The notes: generated by a model from the sequence alone, not told the origin. Positions 50,715-59,504 are shown, counted from the stretch's first letter. The stretch is 64,000 nt of DNA from Brevibacillus aydinogluensis (GCF_031954365.1 NZ_JAUSVZ010000004.1); one strand, 5' to 3'. Translations and numbers: made by a program.

Positions 50715-51680
50715 ATGGTGAAGGAGATCATGGCGATTTTGCCGGCGTCCGTCCGCAGCATTCTGACAGCGCTGCCCTCCGCCGTCAGAGAGCATCTGGA
50801 GGAGATACGCCTTAGGCAAAATCAGCCGATGGAAATACGTTACGGACAGCAGTCCAGCTATGTGACGCCTTCCGGCCAGCTGACCGCGATTGCCAGACAG
50901 GGGTGGATCTTTTCAGAGGAGCAGGCGGTCAAGCTGCTCAACCAGGTGAGCCAACACTCGCTATACGCGCTGGAAGAAGAGCTGAAGCGGGGATACATCA
51001 CCGTCGTCGGCGGCCATCGCATCGGCATCGCCGGCAAAGTGGTGATGGAGAAGGGAGAAGTAAAAGGCATCCGCGACGTCACCAGCTTCAACATCCGCAT
51101 CGCCCGCGAGAAAAAAGGAGCGGCACACCGCGTGCTTCCGTTTCTGTTCGAGAATGGACGCGTGCACAACACCCTGATCATTTCTCCCCCGCAGTGCGGA
51201 AAAACGACGCTGCTGCGCGATATCGCCCGTTCTTTAAGCTACGGCAACGAATGGGCGTCCAGCCGGAAAGTCGGCATTGTGGACGAGCGTTCCGAATTGG
51301 CCGGCTGCCTCAACGGCGTGCCGCAGCGGGACGTCGGACCTCGCACCGATGTGCTGGATGCTTGTCCCAAAGCAGTCGGGATGATGATGCTGATTCGCTC
51401 GATGTCGCCAGATGTGCTGATCGTCGACGAAATCGGCCGGACCGAAGACGGAGAGGCGGTGTGGGAGGCAATTCACGCCGGGGTAGCGGTCATCTGCACC
51501 GCGCACGGCGCCGACGTCAGCGAAGTGGCTCAGCGACCAACACTGGGCAGGTTGATCCAGTACGGCGCGTTTTCCCGCTACATCCTGCTCAGCAGGACAA
51601 ATGGCGTAGGGACGGTCGAAGCGGTTTACGATGGCAGCCTGACTCGGGTGGATAGGGAGAAAATCGCATGGTTAAGCTGA
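50715..51680 (+). CDS. spoIIIAA: stage III sporulation protein AA (secretion ATPase)
   Basis: SpoIIIAA is the ATPase of the SpoIIIA-SpoIIQ channel that links mother cell and forespore. The 321 residues carry the type II/IV secretion ATPase core: Walker A in SPPQCGKTTLLRDI (about 158-171), VDERSELAG, an Asp-box VLIVDEIGRTED (Walker B) and AICTAHG-like VICTAHGADV. It is the first of eight genes transcribed together. GGAGGGGACG precedes the ATG. Its last bases overlap spoIIIAB. Confidence 0.96.
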   Translation: MVKEIMAILPASVRSILTALPSAVREHLEEIRLRQNQPMEIRYGQQSSYVTPSGQLTAIARQGWIFSEEQAVKLLNQVSQHSLYALEEELKRGYITVVGGHRIGIAGKVVMEKGEVKGIRDVTSFNIRIAREKKGAAHRVLPFLFENGRVHNTLIISPPQCGKTTLLRDIARSLSYGNEWASSRKVGIVDERSELAGCLNGVPQRDVGPRTDVLDACPKAVGMMMLIRSMSPDVLIVDEIGRTEDGEAVWEAIHAGVAVICTAHGADVSEVAQRPTLGRLIQYGAFSRYILLSRTNGVGTVEAVYDGSLTRVDREKIAWLS

Positions 51681-52186
51681 TTGGCGCCGTGTTGATTTTG
51701 TTCTCCGCGTCCATGATCGGCTGGCAGATCGGCCGCAATTACGCGTTTCGTCCCGTGCAGCTGCGCGCCCTGCTGGTCGCCTTGCAGATGCTGGAGACGG
51801 AAATCGTGTACGGTCTGACCCCCCTGCACCGTGCCTTCGTCAAAATTGGACATCGCGTACCGGACGAGGTGGGCCGTCTGTTTTTGACTGCGGCCGAGCT
51901 GTTGATCACCGAGCGGGCCCAGACGGCGGAAGACGCCCTCCGGCAGGCGATCGACGCACATTGGCCGCAGACAGCACTGCGCAGGCAGGAACGAGATGTG
52001 TTGAGCAGCCTGGGGCAGGTTCTCGGCTCGTCCGACCGGGAAGACCAGCAGAAACATTTGCGCCTTGCCGTCACCCATTTGCGCGGGCTGGAAGAAGAGG
52101 CGCGCGCAGAGCAAGGGAGGTACGAAAAGATGTACAAAAGCCTCGGCTTCCTGTGCGGCCTGCTGGTCGTCATCCTGATGTTCTAA
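51668..52186 (+). CDS. spoIIIAB: stage III sporulation protein AB
   Basis: The 172-residue protein has an N-terminal membrane helix (IGAVLILFSASMIGWQIG) and C-terminal hydrophobic end (LGFLCGLLVVILMF), enclosing a helical domain similar to type II secretion GspF proteins, as established for SpoIIIAB. It is thought to couple SpoIIIAA to the membrane channel. The family hallmark LRALLVALQMLETEIVYGLTPL is visible. It overlaps spoIIIAA by 13 bases. Confidence 0.94.
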   Translation: MVKLIGAVLILFSASMIGWQIGRNYAFRPVQLRALLVALQMLETEIVYGLTPLHRAFVKIGHRVPDEVGRLFLTAAELLITERAQTAEDALRQAIDAHWPQTALRRQERDVLSSLGQVLGSSDREDQQKHLRLAVTHLRGLEEEARAEQGRYEKMYKSLGFLCGLLVVILMF

Positions 52187-52202
52187 AGGCGAGGTGTTCA
52201 CA

Positions 52203-52406
52203 GTGGATTTTGATTTGACACCTGTTTTTCAGATCGGGGCGGTTGGGTTTATCACGGCCATTCTGCACACGGTGCTGAAGCAGGCGGGCAAGGAAGACAT
52301 CGCGCACTGGGCGACGCTGGTGGGGTTCATCATCGTGCTGTACATGGTGGCTCACTTTATTGGTGACCTGTTTTCCGAGGTAAAACGCGTCTTCCTGTTC
52401 AACTGA
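52203..52406 (+). CDS. spoIIIAC: stage III sporulation protein AC
   Basis: The 67-residue protein has two membrane helices (FQIGAVGFITAILHTVL and WATLVGFIIVLYMVAHFIG). It is an SpoIIIAC/AD-type export component of the mother-cell channel. A GTG start at 52203, with GCGAGGTGTTCACA before it, fits the family length of 68 better than an ATG-like start earlier. Gap to spoIIIAB is 16 bases. Confidence 0.93.
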   Translation: MDFDLTPVFQIGAVGFITAILHTVLKQAGKEDIAHWATLVGFIIVLYMVAHFIGDLFSEVKRVFLFN

Positions 52407-52420
52407 GGAGGGAAGGCAGA

Positions 52421-52810
52421 ATGGAAATCGTGCAGATCGTCGGGCTGGGACTGGTGGCTACGATTCTCGCGCTGGTCATCAAGGAGCAGAAGCCGATGTT
52501 CGCCTTTCTTCTGGCGCTTGCCAGCGGCGTGTTCATCTTCTACTTTCTCATCGGCAAGATCGCCGAAGTGATCCGCATTCTCGAGAAATTGGCCGTGCAG
52601 GCTGATCTGAATCTCGTCTTTCTGGAAACGATCCTCAAAATCATCGGAATTGCCTACATTGCCGAATTTGGCGCTCAAATGACGCGGGATGCGGGCCAGG
52701 GAGCAATCGCTTCCAAAATTGAGCTGGCGGGCAAGGTGCTGATTCTGGTCATGGCCGTTCCGATCATTCAAATCATCATCGAAACCGTGATTAACCTATT
52801 GCCGGCGTAA
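52421..52810 (+). CDS. spoIIIAD: stage III sporulation protein AD
   Basis: This 129-residue protein has three to four membrane helices and is the second SpoIIIAC/AD family member of the operon (IVGLGLVATILALVIKEQKP, FAFLLALASGVFIFYFLIG, IIGIAYIAEFGAQMTRDAG). It helps form the inner part of the channel complex. GAGGAGGGAAGGCAG precedes the ATG. Confidence 0.94.
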   Translation: MEIVQIVGLGLVATILALVIKEQKPMFAFLLALASGVFIFYFLIGKIAEVIRILEKLAVQADLNLVFLETILKIIGIAYIAEFGAQMTRDAGQGAIASKIELAGKVLILVMAVPIIQIIIETVINLLPA

Positions 52811-52828
52811 GGGAGAGGAGGGATGCAG

Positions 52829-54019
52829 ATGCGTGTGGCGCGTGCAGGCTTGTCGGTCATCCTGCTGATTCTGCTGGTGGTGCTGCCGGCCGTCACCGTA
52901 TCGGCTTCACCCGCTCCCGCCGCCCAGACCATCGACGAATTGGTCAAGGATCAAGCGGACGGCCTCGAGTTGGATCGTGTGGAGCAGTTTTGGCGGCAGC
53001 TCCAGCGCGAGTACAAGGGCTACCTGCCCGACGTGAAAGCACCTGGCTTCATCCAATTGCTGATGCAGCAAGGGGAGCTCAGCATCACGGGGTTTCTCAA
53101 GGGCATGGCCAAATTCTTCCTTCACGAGATTTTGATGAACGGCAAACTGCTCAGCTCGATCATCATCATCACCGTGTTTGCGATGATCCTGGAAACGATG
53201 CAAAACGCGTTTGAACGGAACACGGTCACCATCGTCGCCTACTCCATTGCCTATCTGGTGCTGATGGTGCTGGCAATCAACAGCTTTCACGTGGCCATCA
53301 CCTACGCCAAGGACGCGATCAACAACATGTCCGACTTCATGCTGGCGATGATTCCCCTGGTGATAGCCCTGCTCGCCTCCGTGGGCAACCTGGCGTCGGC
53401 GACGATGTTTCATCCGCTGATTATCTTCATGATCAACACCAGCGGGCTGTTCATTTCCGCGATCATTTTCCCGCTGCTGTTTCTGTCCGCCATGCTGTCC
53501 ATCGCCAGCCTGTTTTCGGAGCGGTACCAGGTGACACAGTTGGCGACGCTGCTGCGAAATATTGCGATGGGAGCGCTGGGCTCGTTTTTGACGATGTTCC
53601 TCGCCGTCATCTCCATCCAGGGGGCGACCTCGGCGGTGGCGGACGGGGTGACGCTGCGGACGGCCAAATACCTCACCGGCAACTTCATCCCCATCGTGGG
53701 ACGGATGTTTTCCGACGCCGCCGACACCGTGCTGAATGCGTCGCTCCTGGTAAAAAACGCAGTCGGTCTGGCGGGCGTGCTGATCCTCGTCATCCTGTGC
53801 GCGTTTCCGGCCATCAAAATCCTGGTGCTGGCCCTGATCTACAATCTCTCGTCGGCGGTGCTGCAGCCGCTTGGCAACAGCCCGATCATCAGTGCGCTCG
53901 GGACGATCGGCAAAAGCCTCGTGTTCGTCTTTGCCGCTCTGGCAACGGTGGGTCTGATGTTTTTTCTCGCCATTACCATCATCATCGCGGCCGGCAACAT
54001 CTCCATGATGGTTCGGTAG
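52829..54019 (+). CDS. spoIIIAE: stage III sporulation protein AE
   Basis: The 396-residue protein has a signal peptide, an extracytoplasmic N-domain (about 30-100) and eight membrane helices. It is the largest membrane component of the SpoIIIA complex and is required for forespore sigma-G activity. The blocks FFLHEILMNGKLLSSIIIITVFA, SDFMLAMIPLVIALLASVG and RTAKYLTGNFIPIVGRMFSDA are typical. The ATG at 52829 is preferred to 52823 because GGAGGG abuts the earlier one. Confidence 0.95.
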   Translation: MRVARAGLSVILLILLVVLPAVTVSASPAPAAQTIDELVKDQADGLELDRVEQFWRQLQREYKGYLPDVKAPGFIQLLMQQGELSITGFLKGMAKFFLHEILMNGKLLSSIIIITVFAMILETMQNAFERNTVTIVAYSIAYLVLMVLAINSFHVAITYAKDAINNMSDFMLAMIPLVIALLASVGNLASATMFHPLIIFMINTSGLFISAIIFPLLFLSAMLSIASLFSERYQVTQLATLLRNIAMGALGSFLTMFLAVISIQGATSAVADGVTLRTAKYLTGNFIPIVGRMFSDAADTVLNASLLVKNAVGLAGVLILVILCAFPAIKILVLALIYNLSSAVLQPLGNSPIISALGTIGKSLVFVFAALATVGLMFFLAITIIIAAGNISMMVR

Positions 54020-54028
54020 GTGAAGCGA

Positions 54029-54676
54029 ATGACATGGCTGACCTTGTGGCTGAAAAAAATCATCCTGCTGGTGCTGCTCGCCGCCTTTCTCGATCTGATC
54101 CTGCCCAATACCAGTCTGCAGCGGTACGTCAAAATGGTCATGGGTTTGATTCTGTTGCTGACGATCATTTCGCCCGTTTTTTCCCTGTTCAATCTCTCGC
54201 AGGAAGAACTGGCGCTCCAGATTGACCGCTATCAGGCAGAGCTGGACCGCCCCGCCGATGCCGAGTGGAAGCGCATCGCAGAAAAGCTGGCGGGCGCGCG
54301 TGACAAGCAGGTGCGGGCGTACGTGCAGAAGCAGGTGGAGGAAGCGGTCCGCGCCCGCGTAAAAGAGGCGTACGGACTGGAGCTTAGCGGCGTGAACGTA
54401 ACCCTGGAGCAAAGCGCCCAACAGCCGGAGCTGCGCCGCATCGAACTGATCGTGGGAGAGGAGAGGGAGCGGTCTTCCGGGGAGATCAAGCCGATTGAGC
54501 CGTTTCAGCCGGTGCACATCGATCTGAGCAGGCCGCCGTCCTCTGTTGACCCGGCGGAAGTGCCGAAGGCGGAGCAGCAAGACAATCCCCTGTACAGGCG
54601 GATTGCCCGCGACGTCGCCCAGCAGTGGGGATTGACGGAGGAGCAGGTGGTCGTCCTGTCGCGGCCGGCCGGGTGA
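54029..54676 (+). CDS. spoIIIAF: stage III sporulation protein AF
   Basis: The 215-residue protein has two N-terminal membrane helices (LKKIILLVLLAAFLDLILP and MVMGLILLLTIISPVFSLF) and a soluble domain that in relatives adopts a ring-building fold. It is part of the SpoIIIA-SpoIIQ complex. AGGTGAAGCGA sits before the ATG at 54029; an in-frame GTG nine bases earlier is less suitable. Confidence 0.92.
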   Translation: MTWLTLWLKKIILLVLLAAFLDLILPNTSLQRYVKMVMGLILLLTIISPVFSLFNLSQEELALQIDRYQAELDRPADAEWKRIAEKLAGARDKQVRAYVQKQVEEAVRARVKEAYGLELSGVNVTLEQSAQQPELRRIELIVGEERERSSGEIKPIEPFQPVHIDLSRPPSSVDPAEVPKAEQQDNPLYRRIARDVAQQWGLTEEQVVVLSRPAG

Positions 54677-54698
54677 ACAGCGCTGAAGAAGGAATCAT

Positions 54699-55352
54699 AT
54701 GAGCGAGGTGAAGGACGTGTTTGCCAAGCTGAAAAAACTGTGGGAGGGGGATGGCGGCGACAAAAAGCTGAGGCCGATCCATTACTTCATCGTCATCATG
54801 GGCATCGGCATGGCGGTGATGATTTTGACCGACTTCCTGAAAGTGGAGCGGGATCAGCCGCTCAGCTTCGGAGTCGAGGGCAGCAATCCTACCGGCCCGC
54901 CGGACGGTGAAGCGAGCGTGCCGGCCATTGGAGGATCGTCCGCTCCCGACATCATCGCTGAATACGAGAACATGTACGAGACGCAGCTGCGGGAAATCCT
55001 CGGCAATGTAATCGGAGTCGGCAGCGTCGAAGTCATGGTAAACCTGGATTCCACCCCGGAGCTGGTCGTGGAGAAAAACCGCAACACGCGTTCTTCCACC
55101 AATCAGGAGACGGACAAGGATCGGGCTACCCGCAATCAGAGCGAACAGTCGCGCGACGAGCAGGTGGTCGTAATCAGCGGGAAGCAGGATCAGCCGGTAG
55201 TGATTAAGACGTTGAAACCCCGGGTGAGGGGCGTGCTGGTCGTCGCCAAGGGAGCCGACAATATTCAGGTCAAGGCGTGGATCACCGAGGCCGTCCAAAA
55301 AGTGCTGGACGTCCCCGCTTACAAGATATCCATTTTGCCCAAAAAGGGTTAG
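54699..55352 (+). CDS. spoIIIAG: stage III sporulation protein AG
   Basis: SpoIIIAG forms a large ring in the intermembrane space, secretin-like in shape. The 217 residues have one membrane helix (about 27-45, YFIVIMGIGMAVMILTDF) and an outer domain with YENMYETQLREILGNVIGVGSVEVMVNLDST and a closing PRVRGVLVVAKGADNIQVKAWITEAVQKVLDV (two blocks). GAGCGAGGTGAAGGACG surrounds the start region. It is the seventh gene of the operon. Confidence 0.94.
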   Translation: MSEVKDVFAKLKKLWEGDGGDKKLRPIHYFIVIMGIGMAVMILTDFLKVERDQPLSFGVEGSNPTGPPDGEASVPAIGGSSAPDIIAEYENMYETQLREILGNVIGVGSVEVMVNLDSTPELVVEKNRNTRSSTNQETDKDRATRNQSEQSRDEQVVVISGKQDQPVVIKTLKPRVRGVLVVAKGADNIQVKAWITEAVQKVLDVPAYKISILPKKG

Positions 55353-55364
55353 GAGGAATGGCAG

Positions 55365-56030
55365 ATGATGCTCAGAAAACAGACAGTATGGTTGTTGACG
55401 ATGCTGGCGGTGATGGTTGTCCTGTCCGGCTACTACCTGGTGAAGGGGCCGCAGGAGCAGATGCCGGCGTTAGGCCAGGAGCAGCAGGACCAACTGGATG
55501 GTGTGATCGTGGAAACCAAGCAAACGGACAAACCGGCGCCGGACGCCAAACCTGTGGAAGGGAAAGCCGAGGCAAACGCAGATTCGTCCCAAACGCCAGC
55601 CGCTGCGCCGGATGACGCGAAGCAGGCTGCCGACAAGCAGGAGGAAGACAGCGCGCTGATGACGGTGGGTGAGTCGGCGGCCGAGATCTTCCAAGGCTAC
55701 AAGATGAAACGGGAAGCGCAGACCCAGCAGCAAAAAGACGAGCAGCTGGCAATCATGAGCAGCGCCGATGCCACGCCGCAGGCGGTCGCCGAAGCAAAAG
55801 CGAAGTACGACGAGCTGTCCAAGCTCGAATCAGCCACGATGGGGCTGGAAGAGATGCTGAAGGCGAGCGGCTACAAAGACGCGGTCGTGTTCGTGCAGGA
55901 CGGCAAGGTGACGGTAATCGTCCAAAAAGACAAACTGAATGCCGATGAAGTCGTGGACATCATCGCCCAAGTGAAACAGCACCTGAACGTCTCCGCCAGC
56001 AACGTGACCGTCAGGTTCCAGGCTTCGTAG
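55365..56030 (+). CDS. spoIIIAH: stage III sporulation protein AH
   Basis: SpoIIIAH spans the mother-cell membrane and binds SpoIIQ from the forespore. The 221 residues show one membrane helix (about 8-25), a long Pro/Ala/Lys-rich linker (about 40-100) and a C-terminal YscJ/FliF-like ring domain (about 130-221, TMGLEEMLKASGYKDAVVFV..VTVIVQKDKL..VDIIAQV). AGGAGGAATGGCAG precedes the ATG. It ends the operon, with a hairpin at 56121. Confidence 0.94.
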   Translation: MMLRKQTVWLLTMLAVMVVLSGYYLVKGPQEQMPALGQEQQDQLDGVIVETKQTDKPAPDAKPVEGKAEANADSSQTPAAAPDDAKQAADKQEEDSALMTVGESAAEIFQGYKMKREAQTQQQKDEQLAIMSSADATPQAVAEAKAKYDELSKLESATMGLEEMLKASGYKDAVVFVQDGKVTVIVQKDKLNADEVVDIIAQVKQHLNVSASNVTVRFQAS

Positions 56031-56056
56031 GCGTGCGGGGTGATTCATCCACCCAT

Positions 56057-56092
56057 TCGCGTTTTAGACCATACTCGCGTTTTTGGCCATAC
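56057..56092. repeat. tandem pair of 18-bp repeats
   Basis: TCGCGTTTTAGACCATAC (56057-56074) is followed directly by TCGCGTTTTTGGCCATAC (56075-56092), identical at 16 of 18 positions. It lies between spoIIIAH and the terminator. Purpose unknown; a double binding site is possible. Confidence 0.7.
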
Positions 56093-56120
56093 TAAAGTGC
56101 GGCTGAATCGGGTATGCTTG

Positions 56121-56169
56121 TAAGGATTTTCCCTCTTCTCCAGCGAGAGCAGAGGGGAAATCCTTTCTT
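56121..56169 (+). terminator. terminator of the spoIIIA operon
   Basis: AAGGATTTTCCCTCT pairs with AGAGGGGAAATCCTT around a 14-base loop, followed by TCTT. The T-run is short. Confidence 0.65.
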
Positions 56170-56197
56170 GACGTTGGGGATGGAGACAGGCTACCAT
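56168..56197 (+). promoter_or_regulatory. possible promoter of accB-accC
   Basis: TTGACG (56168-56173), an 18-base spacer and TACCAT (56192-56197) lie about 70 bases before accB. Confidence 0.4.
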
Positions 56198-56269
56198 GGT
56201 TTTATGACCTGATCCTACATACTCTTGTAAACTCCCTGGACATCCATTGAAACAAAGGAGTGCGTACGC

Positions 56270-56770
56270 GTGTTAAAAATTCATGAAATCCGCGAAATCA
56301 TTAAGTTGATCGATCAATCTTCCATTAATGAATTTGAACTGGAAATGAACGGGACGAAAGTGACTCTGAAAAAATCGGTAGAAGCCGAGACGGTCGTAAT
56401 TCCGCAGCCGGTCGTGCAGGCGGCACCCGCTGCTGTTCCGGCGGCTCAGGTGACGGCAGTGGAAGCGCCGGCAGCCCCCGCGCCTGCGGAAGCAGCAAAA
56501 CCGGCGGCACCGGCACAGGAAGAAGCCAACCTGCACAAGATCGTGTCGCCAATGGTCGGCACCTTCTACCGCGCTCCCGAGCCGGGCAAACCGCCGTACG
56601 TGCAGCCGGGTGACAAGGTCACGCCGGACAAGGTGGTCTGCATCGTAGAGGCGATGAAATTGTTCAACGAAATCACGGCGGAAGTGACCGGGGAAATCGT
56701 GAAGGTGCTGGTCGAAGACGGCCAGCTGGTGGAATTCGGTCAACCGCTGTTCCTGGTAAAGCCTGAATAA
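56270..56770 (+). CDS. accB: biotin carboxyl carrier protein of acetyl-CoA carboxylase
   Basis: AccB carries the biotin arm that moves CO2 from AccC to the carboxyltransferase in the first step of fatty-acid synthesis. The 166 residues have an N-terminal domain (about 1-40), a Pro/Ala linker (about 45-85) and a biotinyl domain with the biotin lysine Lys130 in VEAMKLFNE. Start codon GTG after AAAGGAGTGCGTACGC. accC follows 16 bases on. Confidence 0.95.
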   Translation: MLKIHEIREIIKLIDQSSINEFELEMNGTKVTLKKSVEAETVVIPQPVVQAAPAAVPAAQVTAVEAPAAPAPAEAAKPAAPAQEEANLHKIVSPMVGTFYRAPEPGKPPYVQPGDKVTPDKVVCIVEAMKLFNEITAEVTGEIVKVLVEDGQLVEFGQPLFLVKPE

Positions 56771-56786
56771 AGTGGAGGAGAGCGGA

Positions 56787-58142
56787 ATGTTCCAGAAAGT
56801 GTTGATTGCCAACCGCGGCGAGATTGCCGTACGGGTCATCCGCGCCTGCCGCGAGTTGGGCATTCGGACGGTCGCGGTCTACTCCGAAGCAGACCGTGAC
56901 GCGCTTCACGTCAAGATGGCGGATGAAGCGTACTGCATCGGGCCGACGGCGTCCAAAGACAGTTACCTCAACATTGCCAACATCATGAGCGTGGCGACCA
57001 AGGTGGGGGCCGACGCGATTCATCCGGGGTATGGCTTTTTGGCCGAAAACGCCGACTTTGCCGAAATCTGTGCCGCCTGCAACATCACGTTTATCGGGCC
57101 GGACCCGGAAGCGATCGTAAAGATGGGGGACAAGTCCACCGCCAAGGAGACGATGAAAGCGGCGGGCGTGCCCACAGTGCCCGGTACGGACGGTCTGATC
57201 GAAGATATTGACGACGCCATCCGTACTGCAAATGAGATCGGCTATCCGGTCATGGTCAAGGCGACAGCGGGCGGTGGCGGCCGTGGCATGCGCGTCGCCG
57301 TCAACGACGAGGATTTGGAAAAAGCAATCCGCCAGGCGCAAAGCGAAGCGAAAACGGCGTTTGGTAATCCGGGCGTCTACCTGGAGAAGTTCGTGGAAGG
57401 CCCGCGCCACGTGGAAATTCAGATCATGGCCGACAAGTACGGCAACGTCGTCTACCTGGGCGAGCGCGACTGTTCCATCCAGCGGCGTCATCAGAAGCTG
57501 ATCGAAGAAGCGCCGTCCCCCGCTCTCAGCGAGGAACTGCGCAAGCAGATGGGGGAAGCCGCCGTCGCAGCCGCCAAGGCGGTCAACTATCACGGTGCCG
57601 GCACGGTCGAGTTTTTGGTGGACAAATACGGACAATTTTACTTCATGGAGATGAACACGCGCATCCAGGTGGAGCATCCGGTCACGGAGCTGGTCACCGG
57701 CATCGACCTGATCAAGGAGCAGATTCTGGTTGCAGCCGGCCAACCGCTGTCGTTCTCCCAGGACGACGTCAAGCTGAACGGATGGGCGATCGAGTGCCGT
57801 ATCAATGCGGAGAATCCAGCCAAAAACTTCATGCCGTCGCCGGGACGCATCAACAACTACCTGGCGCCGGGCGGTTTTGGCGTGCGGGTGGACAGCGCCG
57901 CCTACGCCGGTTACACCATCCCGCCGTATTACGATTCGATGATCGCCAAGCTGATTGTTTGGGGCAAGGACAGACAGGAGGCGATCGAGCGGATGAAGCG
58001 GGCGCTCGGAGAATTCGTCGTCGACGGGATCACCACCACCATCCCGTTCCACTTGAAGGTGATGGATCACGAGGTGTTCATCAGCGGAGAGTTTGACACC
58101 AAATTCCTGGACAACTATGACCTTCAGCTGGATGAAGCCTGA
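56787..58142 (+). CDS. accC: biotin carboxylase subunit of acetyl-CoA carboxylase
   Basis: AccC uses ATP and bicarbonate to carboxylate the biotin on AccB. The 451 residues contain the ATP-grasp core: KVLIANRGEIAVRVIRA at the start, GYPVMVKATAGGGGRGMRV (glycine-rich loop), ERDCSIQRRHQKLIEEAPSP and the MEMNTRIQVEHPVTE catalytic block. The ATG at 56787 follows GGAGGAGAGCGGA; a GTG 15 bases earlier is unsupported. It forms an operon with accB. Confidence 0.96.
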   Translation: MFQKVLIANRGEIAVRVIRACRELGIRTVAVYSEADRDALHVKMADEAYCIGPTASKDSYLNIANIMSVATKVGADAIHPGYGFLAENADFAEICAACNITFIGPDPEAIVKMGDKSTAKETMKAAGVPTVPGTDGLIEDIDDAIRTANEIGYPVMVKATAGGGGRGMRVAVNDEDLEKAIRQAQSEAKTAFGNPGVYLEKFVEGPRHVEIQIMADKYGNVVYLGERDCSIQRRHQKLIEEAPSPALSEELRKQMGEAAVAAAKAVNYHGAGTVEFLVDKYGQFYFMEMNTRIQVEHPVTELVTGIDLIKEQILVAAGQPLSFSQDDVKLNGWAIECRINAENPAKNFMPSPGRINNYLAPGGFGVRVDSAAYAGYTIPPYYDSMIAKLIVWGKDRQEAIERMKRALGEFVVDGITTTIPFHLKVMDHEVFISGEFDTKFLDNYDLQLDEA

Positions 58143-58154
58143 TCTTGCCTTGAT

Positions 58155-58183
58155 TTGTAAAATGAGTGGGTGCTTGCTATAAT
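58155..58183 (+). promoter_or_regulatory. promoter of yqhY
   Basis: TTGTAA (58155-58160), a 17-base spacer and a perfect TATAAT (58178-58183) lie 31 bases before the yqhY ATG. Confidence 0.7.
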
Positions 58184-58213
58184 GGAGTATAAAACCGCAG
58201 GGAGGTGCGAAGC

Positions 58214-58624
58214 ATGGAAGAGTTTACTCCGGATTTAGAGAGAACAGAGCTTGGCAAAGTCCAGATCGCTCCCGAAGTCTTGGAAGTCATCGCCGGCATG
58301 GCCGCCTCGGAAGTGGAAGGCGTGGCCCATATGAGCGGCGGTTTCGTAGGCGAGATTGCCGAACGGCTCGGCCGTAAAAATATTGCTCGCGGCGTTCGCG
58401 TCGAAGTGGGATCGCGCGAAGCGGCAGTTGATGTATCGATCATTGTGAAATACGGACACCGCATCCCGGATGTCGCTCGGAATATTCAAGATAATGTGCG
58501 CAACGCGATCGAGAGCATGACAGGGCTGTCGGTTGTGGAAGTAAACGTACATATCGTCGATGTAGAGCTGAAGAGCGAAGAAAAAGCCCCGGCCGCCGTA
58601 GAAGAGTACCAGCGGGTTCGCTAG
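58214..58624 (+). CDS. yqhY: Asp23/Gls24 family protein YqhY
   Basis: The 136-residue protein has the Asp23 fold: GKVQIAPEVLEVIAGMAASEVEGV, VEVGSREAAVDVSIIVKYG, then MTGLSVVEVNVHIVDVEL and a charged tail. YqhY lies after accC throughout Bacilli and is linked there to control of acetyl-CoA carboxylase activity; loss in Bacillus subtilis selects acc mutations. A paralogue without AmaP is at 4805. AGGGAGGTGCGAAGC precedes the ATG. Confidence 0.9.
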   Translation: MEEFTPDLERTELGKVQIAPEVLEVIAGMAASEVEGVAHMSGGFVGEIAERLGRKNIARGVRVEVGSREAAVDVSIIVKYGHRIPDVARNIQDNVRNAIESMTGLSVVEVNVHIVDVELKSEEKAPAAVEEYQRVR

Positions 58625-58638
58625 ACGGCAGCGGAACC

Positions 58639-58667
58639 AATGCCCCCTGCTAGCCAGGGGGCATTTT
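58639..58667 (+). terminator. terminator after yqhY
   Basis: AATGCCCCCT and AGGGGGCATT flank a short loop, followed by TTTTCC. Confidence 0.85.
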
Positions 58668-58721
58668 CCTCATCATTGCCGGGATGGCCTCCTGTTCAAA
58701 CAAGGCGAAAGGAAGATGTGT

Positions 58722-59279
58722 GTGAATTTGTTTGACCGCTTTATCTTGACGCTGTACAGCTTTGCCCTGATTGTGCTGTCCTGCGTTGCCATCGGGGCGA
58801 CCAGCGGCCTGATCCCCGCTGCCTATCTGCGCCCCTATGTGGAGCAAATGCTGACCGGCAGCCATCCTGCGTATCTGATCGTCGCCATAATCTTTCTGAT
58901 TGTCAGCCTGCGTTTCTTTTTCAGTTCGTTTCGCTCCCGCCAACCGAAAAGGGAACGGGGCATCCGGCAGCGCAGTGAGTTGGGGGAAGTGAACATTACC
59001 CTGCAGACGATCCAGACGATCGCCGAGCGGGCGGCGCGGCGCGTGAAAGGCGTTCGCGATCTGAAAACGGTAGTCAGGGCGCACGAGAGCGGCAACATGA
59101 TCCTGCTGCGCGTCTCTGTGGACGGGGAAACCCCGCTGCCGGATTTGACCCAGCAGCTGCAGACCGTTGTCAAGGAGCAGGTGGAAGGCATCGCCGGCGT
59201 CATGATTTCCGAAGTGGCTGTCGTCGTCACCGAAGTGGCACAGTCTGAGATTTACGCGGCCCGCAGGCGGGTGGAATAG
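58722..59279 (+). CDS. amaP: alkaline shock response membrane anchor protein AmaP
   Basis: AmaP tethers Asp23-type proteins to the membrane. The 185 residues have two membrane helices (about 6-28 and 45-65) and a C-terminal Asp23-like domain (about 85-185, ELGEVNITLQTIQTIAERAARRVKGVRDLK). The GTG at 58722 is preferred because AAAGGAAG lies six bases before it; an ATG two codons earlier almost touches the ribosome site. It follows yqhY, its likely partner. Confidence 0.88.
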   Translation: MNLFDRFILTLYSFALIVLSCVAIGATSGLIPAAYLRPYVEQMLTGSHPAYLIVAIIFLIVSLRFFFSSFRSRQPKRERGIRQRSELGEVNITLQTIQTIAERAARRVKGVRDLKTVVRAHESGNMILLRVSVDGETPLPDLTQQLQTVVKEQVEGIAGVMISEVAVVVTEVAQSEIYAARRRVE

Positions 59280-59291
59280 AGGGTGAACGGC

Positions 59292-59504
59292 ATGTTATGG
59301 GAGTTGTTGTGGGAGCACAAGGGGAAACTACTGGGTGTGGCGGCCGGTCTTTTTTTCGGCATCATCTACCTTTTCGTCGGTTTTTGGGATACACTGGTGA
59401 TTGTCGTGTTTGTCGGCACAGGGTATTACATCGGCCGCAAGCTGGACCACAAGGAAGATTTGCGGGAAATCCTGGACCGCATCCTGCCCGGCAAGTTTCG
59501 GTGA
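59292..59504 (+). CDS. DUF2273 small membrane protein
   Basis: The 70-residue protein has two membrane helices (LLGVAAGLFFGIIYLFVGFW and TLVIVVFVGTGYYIGRKLD) and an acidic/basic tail, the DUF2273 pattern. In many Firmicutes it comes between amaP and a second asp23 or nusB gene. The function is unknown, presumably tied to envelope stress. The ATG at 59292 follows GGGTGAACGGC. Confidence 0.87.
   Translation: MLWELLWEHKGKLLGVAAGLFFGIIYLFVGFWDTLVIVVFVGTGYYIGRKLDHKEDLREILDRILPGKFR

Noticed and set aside
52907..54580. 557-codon minus-strand open frame
   Set aside because: It is antisense to spoIIIAE and spoIIIAF and has the His/Gln/Arg-rich composition of a reversed coding sequence.
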